This document shows, piece by piece, positions 5,909 to 12,501 of a stretch of DNA of 13,745 nt (position 1 is the first letter of the stretch; each line of letters begins with the position of its first letter). The stretch is from NCBI GenBank assembly GCA_964625745.1, contig CAZVCJ010000106.1, positions 1 to 13,745 on the forward strand. The letters are read 5' to 3'. The translations under genes were made by a program, and so were the position numbers. The DNA comes from CAZVCJ01 sp964625745 (lineage in GTDB: Bacteria; Chloroflexota; Anaerolineae; VGOG01). The notes beneath the pieces are model-generated. The model was not told the DNA's origin. It searched no databases and saw nothing but the letters and a program-made list of their open reading frames with translations.

Positions 5909-7468
5909 TTGAGCGAGAAGACCTACCTGATCGGCATTGATGTGGGCACCATGGGCACGAAGTCGGCCATTTTCGACACGGAGGGCAACCTCATTGCCCT
6001 GGCCTTCGAGGAGTCGAAGCTCTACTACCCCAGGCCAAGCTGGGTGGAACAAGACCCGGACGAGATCTATTGGTCCGTGGCCCATACCATCAAGGAGTGC
6101 CTGGAGAAGAGCGGCATCAATCCGGCGGATGTGGCGGCCATCTCCCTGGATGGCCAGATGGCAGGTATCAGCACGGTGGATGAGGAGTGGGGGGCACCCA
6201 CTGTTTACGACTCCTGGCTGGATACCCGATGCGGGCCTTGCATCGGGCAGATGAAGGCCCATCAGGACCTTATTATCCAGAAGACGGGAGGCCCTCCGAC
6301 CTACTCTCACGGCCCTAAGATCCTTTGGTGGAAGAACGAGCGGCCGGAGGTCTTCGCCAACATCTGCAAGTTCGTGGTGCCGGCCAGCTACGTGGCAGGG
6401 CGTATGGCTGGCCTTAAGGGTGATGAGGCTTTTGTTGATTATACGTACATCCATTTTTCCTGCTTCAGCGACACCGCCAAAACAGCCTGGGATCCAGAAC
6501 TCTGTGAGTTCTTCGAGGTGCCGATGGAAAAGCTGCCGCGCATCGTCGAGCCCTGGGACATCATCGGCCAGGTGACGCCGGAAGCGGCCAGGGATTGCGG
6601 CCTGCTTCCTGGCACTCCCATCGCTGCCGGCTGTGGCGACCAGGCGGCCGGGATGCTGGGAGCGGCCATGGTGGAGCCGGGCCTGGTCTTCGACGTGGCG
6701 GGCACGGCCTCCGTCTTCGCCATCTGCGTGGACCGCTTTGTCCCAGATCTGGAGCACGGGACCCTCTTCACCGGCCGGCTGGTGCTCCCCGACCTCTGGT
6801 ACGCCTTTGGCTACATCAACGGCGGTGGGTTGAACCTGCGCTGGTTCAGGGATGAGCTGGCTAAGGAGGAGAAGACCGCCGCCGAACGCGAGGGCAAGAA
6901 CATCTATGCCCTGTTGGACGAGGCAGCCGCCTCCGTGCCGGCAGGTTCAGATTCCCTCGTCTTCCTGCCCCACCTCGGGGGGCGGGTTTGCCCCAGTGAC
7001 CCCGACCTCCGTGGGCTCTGGCTGGGCTTCACCTGGAAGCACCGTAAGGCCCACTTCTACCGCGCCTTGCTGGAAGGCGTGGCCTACGAATACGCCTACT
7101 ACCTGGGGATCGAGAAAAGCCTCTTCCCCGACCTGGCGTTCAAGGAGGCACGGGTCATCGGCGGCGGCTCCACCAGCGAGGTGTGGAATCAAATCAAGGC
7201 GGATGTGTTGAACCTGGCCTACGTGCAACTGAACCGGCGGGAATACGCCGTGCTTGGCTCGGCCATCCTGGCCGGTTACGCCGTGGGGGTCTTCGACGAC
7301 CTGAAGGCCACTGCTAAACGCTTCGTGCAGCCCATCAGCCGCATCGAGCCCCGCCCCACATACCACGCTTTTTATCAGCCGCTGGTGCAGATTTACGTCT
7401 CCCTCTTCGATACGCTGCGGGAGACCTATCAGGAGCTGGTCGGGGTCCCTGAACCCCCCACGGATTGA
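5909..7468 (+). CDS. FGGY-family carbohydrate kinase (xylulokinase-like)
   Basis: ATP-dependent sugar kinase of 519 residues with the two actin-like domains of the FGGY family. The N-terminal phosphate-binding motif is GIDVGTMGTKSAIFD (residues 9-23). A DGQMAG segment resembles the substrate-contact region of xylulokinases. GCGDQAAGMLGAA contains the probable catalytic base Asp244. The C-terminal signature GGGSTSEVWNQIKADVLN is the ATP/adenosine motif. Family members phosphorylate xylulose, ribulose, gluconate, glycerol, fuculose or rhamnulose; sequence reading alone does not choose between these, though the overall layout is closest to xylulokinase. It begins at TTG 5909, 22 nt after the MoaD-like gene, and is followed 21 nt later by the SDR gene, so co-transcription is likely. 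It probably activates a keto-sugar made by one of the cluster dehydrogenases. Confidence 0.87.
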   Translation: MSEKTYLIGIDVGTMGTKSAIFDTEGNLIALAFEESKLYYPRPSWVEQDPDEIYWSVAHTIKECLEKSGINPADVAAISLDGQMAGISTVDEEWGAPTVYDSWLDTRCGPCIGQMKAHQDLIIQKTGGPPTYSHGPKILWWKNERPEVFANICKFVVPASYVAGRMAGLKGDEAFVDYTYIHFSCFSDTAKTAWDPELCEFFEVPMEKLPRIVEPWDIIGQVTPEAARDCGLLPGTPIAAGCGDQAAGMLGAAMVEPGLVFDVAGTASVFAICVDRFVPDLEHGTLFTGRLVLPDLWYAFGYINGGGLNLRWFRDELAKEEKTAAEREGKNIYALLDEAAASVPAGSDSLVFLPHLGGRVCPSDPDLRGLWLGFTWKHRKAHFYRALLEGVAYEYAYYLGIEKSLFPDLAFKEARVIGGGSTSEVWNQIKADVLNLAYVQLNRREYAVLGSAILAGYAVGVFDDLKATAKRFVQPISRIEPRPTYHAFYQPLVQIYVSLFDTLRETYQELVGVPEPPTD

Positions 7469-7489
7469 TGATTATGAGGGGGGAGAAAG

Positions 7490-8245
7490 ATGAGATTCGT
7501 GGATAAGGTTGCCATCGTGACGGGATCCAGCCGGGGCATGGGGCGGACCATGGCCCTGGGGCTCGCCAGAGAGGGGGCGAGCGTGGTTGTCGTCTCCCAT
7601 CGTCACCCGGAGAAGGGGCAAGAGGTTGCCCGCGAGGTTGAAAAGCTGGGAGGCCAGGCCCTCCATGTCCAGGCGGACGTCAGCGACAAGGCGGACGTCC
7701 AGATGATGGTGCAGGCCACGCTGGACAAATTCGGCAAAATTGACATTCTGATAAACAACGCCGGCATCCACCTGGGTGCTCCCTTCACCGAGGAGAGTGA
7801 GGGGATGTGGTGGGAGCTTTTTAAGGTCAACGTCATGGGCGTCGTCCTGCCCACGCAGGCGGTCGTCCCGCACATGATCGAGCGAGGGAAGGGCAAGATA
7901 GTCATCAACTCTTCCAAGGCCGCCGTCGTGGGAGAGCCGTACCATGCTGCCTACAGTGCTTCCAAAGGGGCCGTCCTCTCCCTGACCAGGGCGCTGGCTA
8001 TCGAGCTGGCCCCTCACAACATCACGGTGAACGCCGTCTGCCCTGGCCCAGTCCTCACCGACATGCTCGGGAAAGCGGCTGTCGATCCGACGGAGAGGGC
8101 GGAGCTGGCTGCCAGCGTTCCCCTGGGGAGGGTGGGGAGGGTCGAGGACATCGTCGGTGCGGTGCTCTACCTGGCCTCCGAGGAATCCGATTGGTGCACC
8201 GGCCAGGCCATCTCTATAGATGGCGGGATGTCCGTCCTGAAATAG
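7490..8245 (+). CDS. Short-chain dehydrogenase/reductase (SDR)
   Basis: Classical SDR of 251 residues that reduces or oxidises a carbonyl/hydroxyl group with NAD(P)(H). The cofactor motif TGSSRGMG is at 11-18 and NNAG at 89-92. The catalytic set is complete: Asn114, Ser142, Tyr155 and Lys159 (YSASK). The C-terminal SxDGG-like segment (SIDGGM) is normal for the family. Ser36-His37-Arg38 after the second strand, rather than an acidic residue, hints at NADP (inference). Relatives with this layout include gluconate 5-dehydrogenase, 2-keto-3-deoxygluconate 5-dehydrogenase and FabG-like reductases; in this sugar-acid setting a keto-sugar or keto-acid substrate is more likely than acyl-ACP. The ATG is preceded by a ggggggag site, and its stop codon overlaps the ribosome binding site of the next gene. 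Confidence 0.88.
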   Translation: MRFVDKVAIVTGSSRGMGRTMALGLAREGASVVVVSHRHPEKGQEVAREVEKLGGQALHVQADVSDKADVQMMVQATLDKFGKIDILINNAGIHLGAPFTEESEGMWWELFKVNVMGVVLPTQAVVPHMIERGKGKIVINSSKAAVVGEPYHAAYSASKGAVLSLTRALAIELAPHNITVNAVCPGPVLTDMLGKAAVDPTERAELAASVPLGRVGRVEDIVGAVLYLASEESDWCTGQAISIDGGMSVLK

Positions 8246-8256
8246 GAGGTAGATAG

Positions 8257-9228
8257 ATGAAGATATTAGTTACCGCTCGCTCCTTTCGCAAGACCCCTGG
8301 GAGACACAAGGAACTTCTGGAGCAGTCCGGCCATCAGGTAGTAGAGAGTCCCTTGGATCGCCCCTTGAAAGAGGCGGAGATGGTGGGGTTGGTCTCCGAC
8401 GTGGATGGGGCCATCCTGGGGTTGGATGAGGTCACGGCGAAAGTCATCGCTGCTGGCAAGCGTTTGAAGGTCATCTCCCGGTACGGCGCAGGGGTGGACA
8501 ACGTAAACCTGGAAGCTGCTACGGCAGCAGGGGTAGCGGTGACGAATACCCCAGGAGCCAATAGCATCGCCGTGGCCGAGTTGACCCTGGGACTCATGCT
8601 CTCCCTGGCGCGGCGTATCCCCCAGCACAACGCCAGCACCAGGGCTGGCTCCTGGAGCAGGGTGACAGGCATCGAATTGGCGGGCAAGACTTTGGGGATC
8701 GTGGGGTTGGGCCAGATCAGCAGGGAAGTGATTCGGCGGGCTTCTGCTTTCGGCATGAGGATCGTGGTGCAGACCGGATACCCAGACGAAAAACTGGCCG
8801 ATCAATACGGTGTGGAGTATCTGCCCCTGGAGCGCTTACTAAGAGAGGCCGATTTCGTCTCCCTCCACTGCGCCGTAACCCCAGAGCGGGCCGATCTCAT
8901 CGGGGGGGAGGAACTCAAGGCCATGAAACCCACCAGTTACCTGATCAACACTGCGAGAGGGGGGTTAGTGGATGAGGAAGCGCTCTATCGAGCCTTGCAG
9001 GAGGGCTGGATTGCCGGGGCAGCGATGGATGCCTTCAAGGAGGAGCCTGCCACCGCCAGCCCCCTGGTGGGATTGGATAACTTCATTGCTACACCCCATA
9101 TCGGCGCCACTACTCATGAGTCGGTCCTGCGCATGGGGATCCGGGCGGTGGAGAACGCCTTGCAGGTGTTGCGCGGCGAGCGCCCCCCTTACGTGGTGAA
9201 CCCAGAGGTCTATGAGAAGTCCAGATAG
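8257..9228 (+). CDS. D-2-hydroxyacid dehydrogenase (phosphoglycerate dehydrogenase-like)
   Basis: NAD(P)-dependent D-isomer-specific 2-hydroxyacid dehydrogenase of 323 residues, a single-module form without the ACT domain of full SerA. The catalytic triad is visible: Arg234 in NTARGG, Glu263 in DAFKEEP and His281 in TPHIGATT. The dinucleotide motif is GLGQIS (150-155), where the third glycine of the usual GxGxxG is Ser155. The acidic residue normally found after the next strand (as in YDP) is missing from VVQTGYPDE, so NADP use is possible. Candidate reactions are reduction of hydroxypyruvate/glyoxylate, oxidation of 3-phosphoglycerate, or reduction of a sugar-derived 2-keto acid. The start ATG 8257 has AGGAGGT at 8244-8250, overlapping the upstream TAG stop. 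It is the last gene of the plus-strand cluster. Confidence 0.88.
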   Translation: MKILVTARSFRKTPGRHKELLEQSGHQVVESPLDRPLKEAEMVGLVSDVDGAILGLDEVTAKVIAAGKRLKVISRYGAGVDNVNLEAATAAGVAVTNTPGANSIAVAELTLGLMLSLARRIPQHNASTRAGSWSRVTGIELAGKTLGIVGLGQISREVIRRASAFGMRIVVQTGYPDEKLADQYGVEYLPLERLLREADFVSLHCAVTPERADLIGGEELKAMKPTSYLINTARGGLVDEEALYRALQEGWIAGAAMDAFKEEPATASPLVGLDNFIATPHIGATTHESVLRMGIRAVENALQVLRGERPPYVVNPEVYEKSR

Positions 9229-9245
9229 CTCAGATAGTAATGAGC

Positions 9246-9277
9246 GAGGGCCTCCTTGAATCCATCGGAGGGCCCTC
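9246..9277. terminator. Hairpin between the convergent operons
   Basis: GAGGGCCTCC (9246-9255) pairs with GGAGGGCCCTC (9267-9277) with one bulged base and an 11-nt loop. There is no T-tract on either strand, so it may stall or protect a transcript end rather than act as a full intrinsic terminator. On the minus strand it lies about 85 bp beyond the kdgK-like stop codon. Confidence 0.45.
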
Positions 9278-9297
9278 TGGCACTCGAATAGTATGCG

Positions 9298-9330
9298 AAG
9301 GCTCTTCCTTCGGGAGGAGCTTTCTCTTTT
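9298..9330 (+). terminator. Intrinsic terminator with UUCG tetraloop
   Basis: AAGGCTCTTCC (9298-9308) pairs with GGAGGAGCTTT (9313-9323) over 11 bp, including two G-U pairs, around a TTCG loop closed by C-G. It is followed by a T-rich tract (tttctctttt, 9321-9330). The cUUCGg loop is exceptionally stable in RNA. It terminates the plus-strand cluster 70 bp after the hydroxyacid dehydrogenase gene. The minus strand lacks the T-tract. Confidence 0.8.
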
Positions 9331-9361
9331 GCGGACTTCCGCAACACGCGGTTCTCGTCGC

Positions 9362-10408
9362 CTACCTCTGCACTCGCCCCGACGCCTCCCCGGCCGCAAG
9401 TCGCTTCACTTCATCCACGGAGACGAGGTTGGCGTCCCCTGGGATCGAGTGTTTCAGGCACGAAGCAGCGACGGCGAAGTTGAGCGCGGCTTCGTCATCC
9501 AGGTCTGTGGTCAGCCCGTAGATCAAACCGGCGGCGAAGGCATCCCCTCCGCCGACGCGATCAACGATGTGGGTGATGTCGTACCGCGTGCTCAGGAAGA
9601 ACTCCTGCCCATTGTGCAAACAGGCGGACCAGCCGTTGTGGTCGGCGCTGTAGCTCTCGCGCAAGGTGATGGCCTGGTATTTCAGGTTGGGGAAGGCTTC
9701 CAACACCTTCTCGCACAGTGCCCGATACCTGGCGGGGTCAAGCTCACCTGTCTTGACCTCTCGCTCCCAATCGCCAGCCTCGACACTGATTCCCAGCGAG
9801 CGCTGGCAGTCTTCCTCGTTAGCGATACCGACGTCAACGTAGCGCACCAGTTCGCTCATCACCTCCGGAGCTGCCTTGCCATATTTCCACAGCTTCTTGC
9901 GGTAATTGTAATCGCAGGAGACAGTCAGGCCCTTCTCCCTGGCCACCTGTACTGCCTTGAGCGAAAGATCGGCGGCACTCTGGCTGAGGGCAGGGGTGAT
10001 GCCGGTGATGTGGAACCAGGATGCGCTGTCGAAGATGTGCTCCCAATCCAGGCTCTGTAGGTCAGCAGTGCCAATGGCCGAGCTCGCTCGATCGTAGATC
10101 ACTTGAGACGGGCGCTGGTTGGCGCCAGGCTCGAGAAAGTAGATGCCCATCCGCTCGCCGCCGCGGGCGATGAGCGAGGTATCCACACCTCTGCTCCGCA
10201 GAGAAGAGATACAGGCGTCCGCGATTGGGTTGCGGGGCAAGACAGTGACGTAGGCCATGTCCAGGCCGAAGCAGGCCAAAGACACGGCGACGTTGGCCTC
10301 CCCGCCGCCGAAGGTGGCCTCCAACAGCGGCGACTGGAAGAACCGTTCGAGTCCAGGCGGCTTCAGTCGTAGCATCACTTCGCCGAAAGTTACCACTCGA
10401 TCACTCAT
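9362..10408 (-). CDS. kdgK: PfkB-family sugar kinase, probable 2-keto-3-deoxygluconate kinase
   Basis: Phosphorylates 2-keto-3-deoxy-D-gluconate to KDPG with ATP, the step before KDPG aldolase. The 348-residue ribokinase-fold protein has the N-terminal GGGEANVA motif (34-41) and the C-terminal PfkB signature DRVGGGDAFAAG, with GGGD forming the anion hole and Asp289 the catalytic base. The internal CDYNYRKKLW (165-174) resembles the CDxNxRxxLW segment common in KDG kinases. ATG at 10406-10408 is preceded on its strand by GGAGGTGG (10412-10419 on plus). Its neighbour upstream in the operon is eda, which supports the assignment. The two genes are now separated by an inserted MITE; before the insertion the gap would have been about 14 nt. 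A kinase for another keto-sugar acid remains possible. Confidence 0.88.
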   Translation of the reverse strand: MSDRVVTFGEVMLRLKPPGLERFFQSPLLEATFGGGEANVAVSLACFGLDMAYVTVLPRNPIADACISSLRSRGVDTSLIARGGERMGIYFLEPGANQRPSQVIYDRASSAIGTADLQSLDWEHIFDSASWFHITGITPALSQSAADLSLKAVQVAREKGLTVSCDYNYRKKLWKYGKAAPEVMSELVRYVDVGIANEEDCQRSLGISVEAGDWEREVKTGELDPARYRALCEKVLEAFPNLKYQAITLRESYSADHNGWSACLHNGQEFFLSTRYDITHIVDRVGGGDAFAAGLIYGLTTDLDDEAALNFAVAASCLKHSIPGDANLVSVDEVKRLAAGEASGRVQR

Positions 10409-10430
10409 ATCCCACCTCCATTTATCCTCG

Positions 10431-10573
10431 GTAAGCGTTCAGGTGCCAGGCACTTTCATCGGCTGTTTAGGGGCAACAGTGCCTCCAGGCCAGGCACGCT
10501 CGCTCGATCAGGCGGCTATTCGCAAGTGCCTGGCACCTTGTCGGTTCATCCCAGCATCCGCCTGAACGCTTAC
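10431..10573. mobile_element. 143-bp MITE, IS66-like ends, with 8-bp target site duplication
   Basis: The ends are perfect 13-bp inverted repeats: GTAAGCGTTCAGG (10431-10443) and CCTGAACGCTTAC (10561-10573). The element is flanked exactly by the direct repeat TATCCTCG (10423-10430 and 10574-10581). Inside, aggtgccaggcactt (10441-10455) is the reverse complement of 10524-10538, giving a second perfect 15-bp pairing. Ends beginning GTAA and an 8-bp duplication are known traits of IS66-family insertion sequences. It encodes no protein, so it would be a non-autonomous element moved by a transposase elsewhere. It lies between eda and the kdgK-like gene and its last base is the third base of the eda stop codon. 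Confidence 0.85.
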
Positions 10574-11211
10574 TATCCTCGTACCCGGCGTACCACAGAC
10601 ATGGCGTCCCGGGTCAACTGAGTGATCTCATCGAACTTGCCGGCCGAGATCAGGCTGGCCTTGACCAGCCAGCTTCCCCCGCAGCAGTGGACGCTCGGCA
10701 GGGCCAGGTAGTCTGCCAGATTGTCCTGGCTGATGCCCCCCGTGGGAATGAACTTGACACCTCCGTAGGGTGCTGAGATAGCCTTCAGTGTAGCGATCCC
10801 ACCCATCGCCTCGGCTGGGAAAAACTTCAGGATGTTCAGCCCCCGGTCGAGCGCCATATCTATCTCGGTCGGCGTCAGCACGCCGGGGGTGACGGGTATC
10901 TCGTTTTGCAGACACCAGTCAACTACTTTCTGATTGAACCCAGGAGAGACAATGAATTGAGCGCCTGCAGAGACTGCCTTATCAGCCTGATCCACCGAGA
11001 GCACAGTCCCCGCCCCGACGATGATCTCCGGCAGGCTTGAGGCAATCCGCCGGATCGCATCCTCGGCGGCTGCGGTGCGGAAGGTAATCTCGGCGCATGG
11101 CAGCCCGCCTGCCGACAAGGCCTTGCCAAGTTCGATTGCATCCTCGGCTCGCTCGATCTTGACGACCGGCACCACGCCGAGAACCCCCAGTTTCTCAAGT
11201 AAGTCTGTCAT
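10573..11211 (-). CDS. eda: KDPG/KHG aldolase (2-dehydro-3-deoxy-phosphogluconate aldolase)
   Basis: Class I aldolase that splits KDPG into pyruvate and glyceraldehyde-3-phosphate; many members also act on 4-hydroxy-2-oxoglutarate. The 212-residue length is typical. Active-site residues are visible in order: Glu41 and Arg45 in AEITFRT, Thr69 in GAGTV, and the Schiff-base Lys129 in LKFFPAE. The phosphate-binding GGI segment is at 158-160. ATG at 11209-11211 is preceded by AAAGGAG on its strand. The stop codon TAG is formed by two bases of the target duplication plus the first base of the inserted MITE; the uninterrupted sequence would have ended at the same codon as TAA, so the protein is unchanged. 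It sits in the minus-strand operon with the Ldh_2-type gene upstream and the kdgK-like gene downstream. Confidence 0.93.
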   Translation of the reverse strand: MTDLLEKLGVLGVVPVVKIERAEDAIELGKALSAGGLPCAEITFRTAAAEDAIRRIASSLPEIIVGAGTVLSVDQADKAVSAGAQFIVSPGFNQKVVDWCLQNEIPVTPGVLTPTEIDMALDRGLNILKFFPAEAMGGIATLKAISAPYGGVKFIPTGGISQDNLADYLALPSVHCCGGSWLVKASLISAGKFDEITQLTRDAMSVVRRVRG

Positions 11212-11258
11212 TGTTTGTCTCCTTTCTCGCTCCGTCAGCCTTTCTGGTCATTTTCGCT

Positions 11259-12362
11259 CTAGCCTCCTTTCAGAATTGGAGGAGATTCGACACTGTGCTT
11301 ATTCCCAATCATACAGATTTGGTCATAGGTTTTCTTCAATAGCGGAACTCCCATTCGCAAGCACTCTTCTTCCTTTTCAAATTCCTTCTGCCCGGCAAAG
11401 TAGACCCTCTCAGCGCCTTCTGCAAGCGGGCAATTTCTGAGACCTCTCAGCATGCGGTCCATATCGTGACGGAATTCCTGTGGATCACGGAAGGTGTCAA
11501 TCTTGATCGCTCCAACGAAATGACTGACGCGAGCGGAAGAGGTCTCCGTATCAGAGAGGCCCGGTCCAAAAGGAGCTCCGCAGAGCACTGCGCACAGAAT
11601 GTCAATCATGATGGCCAACCCGTAGCCTTTGTGTCCACCGAATTCTTCACCTGCTCCCCCTATAGGCAGAATGCCACCGCCCACGCGGTGGAACATGTCA
11701 TCGAGAAGGGTTCGGGCATCTCTCGCCGATTGACCGGTCTTGTCAACAGCCCATCCCATGGGGAGTTCCTTTCCAAGTCGCTCATACACCTCGATTTTTC
11801 CCCTGGTGACGACGGTCGTGGACATGTCCAGCACAAAAGCCCGCTCCTCATCGGCCGGCGCTGCAAAGGCCAATGGATTGGTACCATACATGACCTGACG
11901 CCCAAACGTGGGCACGCTCAGAGCGGCCGTGTTGGTCATCGCGATGCCCAGCATGTCTTCGTCCAGGGCCATCATGGCATAGTAGCCCGCGATTCCAAAA
12001 TGGTTAGAATCTCGGACACATCCAAAGGCCGCCCCGTTGGTCTTGGCTTTGTTGATCACGCTTTCCATGGCCTTGACACTCACGGGAGCACCCATCGCAC
12101 CATGCGCGTGGATCACGACTGATGACGGCGTATCCACGAGGACCTCGGCAGGTGCGTCCGGCAGCATCAAGCCTGTCTTGAGCCCGTTCACGTATCTCCA
12201 CAGGCGCGCTACGCCGTGAGAGGGAATGCCCCGAGCATCAGCCGCCACCAGCACAGCCGCAGCCATCCTCGCGTCGTATTCCGAGAGATTGAGGCTTTGA
12301 AAAACCTGCTGACAAAAGGCTTCTAGAGACTCCCGTTTGATCCTAACGTAGTCTGTCCCCAT
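11259..12362 (-). CDS. Ldh_2 family NAD(P)-dependent dehydrogenase (malate/L-lactate/diketogulonate reductase type)
   Basis: Member of the malate/L-lactate dehydrogenase family unrelated to classical LDH. The family includes malate dehydrogenase, ureidoglycolate dehydrogenase, L-sulfolactate dehydrogenase and the 2,3-diketo-L-gulonate reductase YiaK. The 367-residue protein shows the catalytic His49 in the motif ARGIPSHGVARL, the NHFGIAGYY segment, and the GHKGYGLA nucleotide/substrate loop. ATG at 12360-12362 has AGGAG (ctcct at 12369-12373 on plus) 6 nt upstream. It is first in the operon before eda and the kdgK-like gene and has a strong promoter. It may reduce pyruvate or a keto sugar acid; the exact substrate cannot be seen. 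The last residues (SPPILKGG) are coded by a short cctcc/ggagg inverted repeat that looks like a dispersed repeat and are probably not native. Confidence 0.87.
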   Translation of the reverse strand: MGTDYVRIKRESLEAFCQQVFQSLNLSEYDARMAAAVLVAADARGIPSHGVARLWRYVNGLKTGLMLPDAPAEVLVDTPSSVVIHAHGAMGAPVSVKAMESVINKAKTNGAAFGCVRDSNHFGIAGYYAMMALDEDMLGIAMTNTAALSVPTFGRQVMYGTNPLAFAAPADEERAFVLDMSTTVVTRGKIEVYERLGKELPMGWAVDKTGQSARDARTLLDDMFHRVGGGILPIGGAGEEFGGHKGYGLAIMIDILCAVLCGAPFGPGLSDTETSSARVSHFVGAIKIDTFRDPQEFRHDMDRMLRGLRNCPLAEGAERVYFAGQKEFEKEEECLRMGVPLLKKTYDQICMIGNKHSVESPPILKGG

Positions 12363-12402
12363 GGGTAACTCCTGATGATTTTCAGAACCGCACCTTGTTT
12401 AT

Positions 12403-12432
12403 ATTATAACAACACTTCCAGCTATTTGTCAA
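12403..12432 (-). promoter_or_regulatory. Sigma70-like promoter for the Ldh_2-eda-kdgK operon
   Basis: On the minus strand a perfect TTGACA (12427-12432 on plus) is followed after 18 bp by a perfect TATAAT (12403-12408 on plus). The start codon lies about 40 bp further on. Both hexamers match the consensus fully, so strong constitutive or repressor-controlled transcription is expected. Confidence 0.8.
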
Positions 12433-12442
12433 GAAGCCGCTT

Positions 12443-12471
12443 TTGGAGTTTTGCATCGTTTGGGGTATAAT
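12443..12471 (+). promoter_or_regulatory. Sigma70-like promoter for the HAD gene
   Basis: TTGGAG (12443-12448) is followed after 17 bp by a perfect TATAAT (12466-12471), about 30 bp before ATG 12502. The -35 box starts only 10 bp beyond the -35 box of the divergent minus-strand promoter, so the two promoters are back to back and one regulator could control both. Confidence 0.65.
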
Positions 12472-12501
12472 AGCTTTGATCAGACTACTGGAGGTGAGAC
12501 C

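Noticed and set aside
635..9228. Sulfoquinovose degradation pathway
   Set aside because: No sulfoquinovosidase, sulfo-sugar kinase/aldolase pair or sulfonate exporter is recognisable; the dehydrogenases alone do not support it.
9293..10060. 255-codon plus-strand open frame opposite the kdgK-like gene
   Set aside because: The minus-strand PfkB gene is complete with catalytic motifs, and this frame begins at the terminator hairpin. It is treated as a shadow.
10431..10573. CRISPR-like repeat or riboswitch between eda and the kdgK-like gene
   Set aside because: The repeats are inverted rather than regularly spaced direct repeats, and the terminal repeats with a target duplication identify a transposable element.
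12451..12501. Upstream start for the HAD gene
   Set aside because: It overlaps the -10 box TATAAT and lacks a ribosome binding site; ATG 12502 has ggaggtgag at the right distance.
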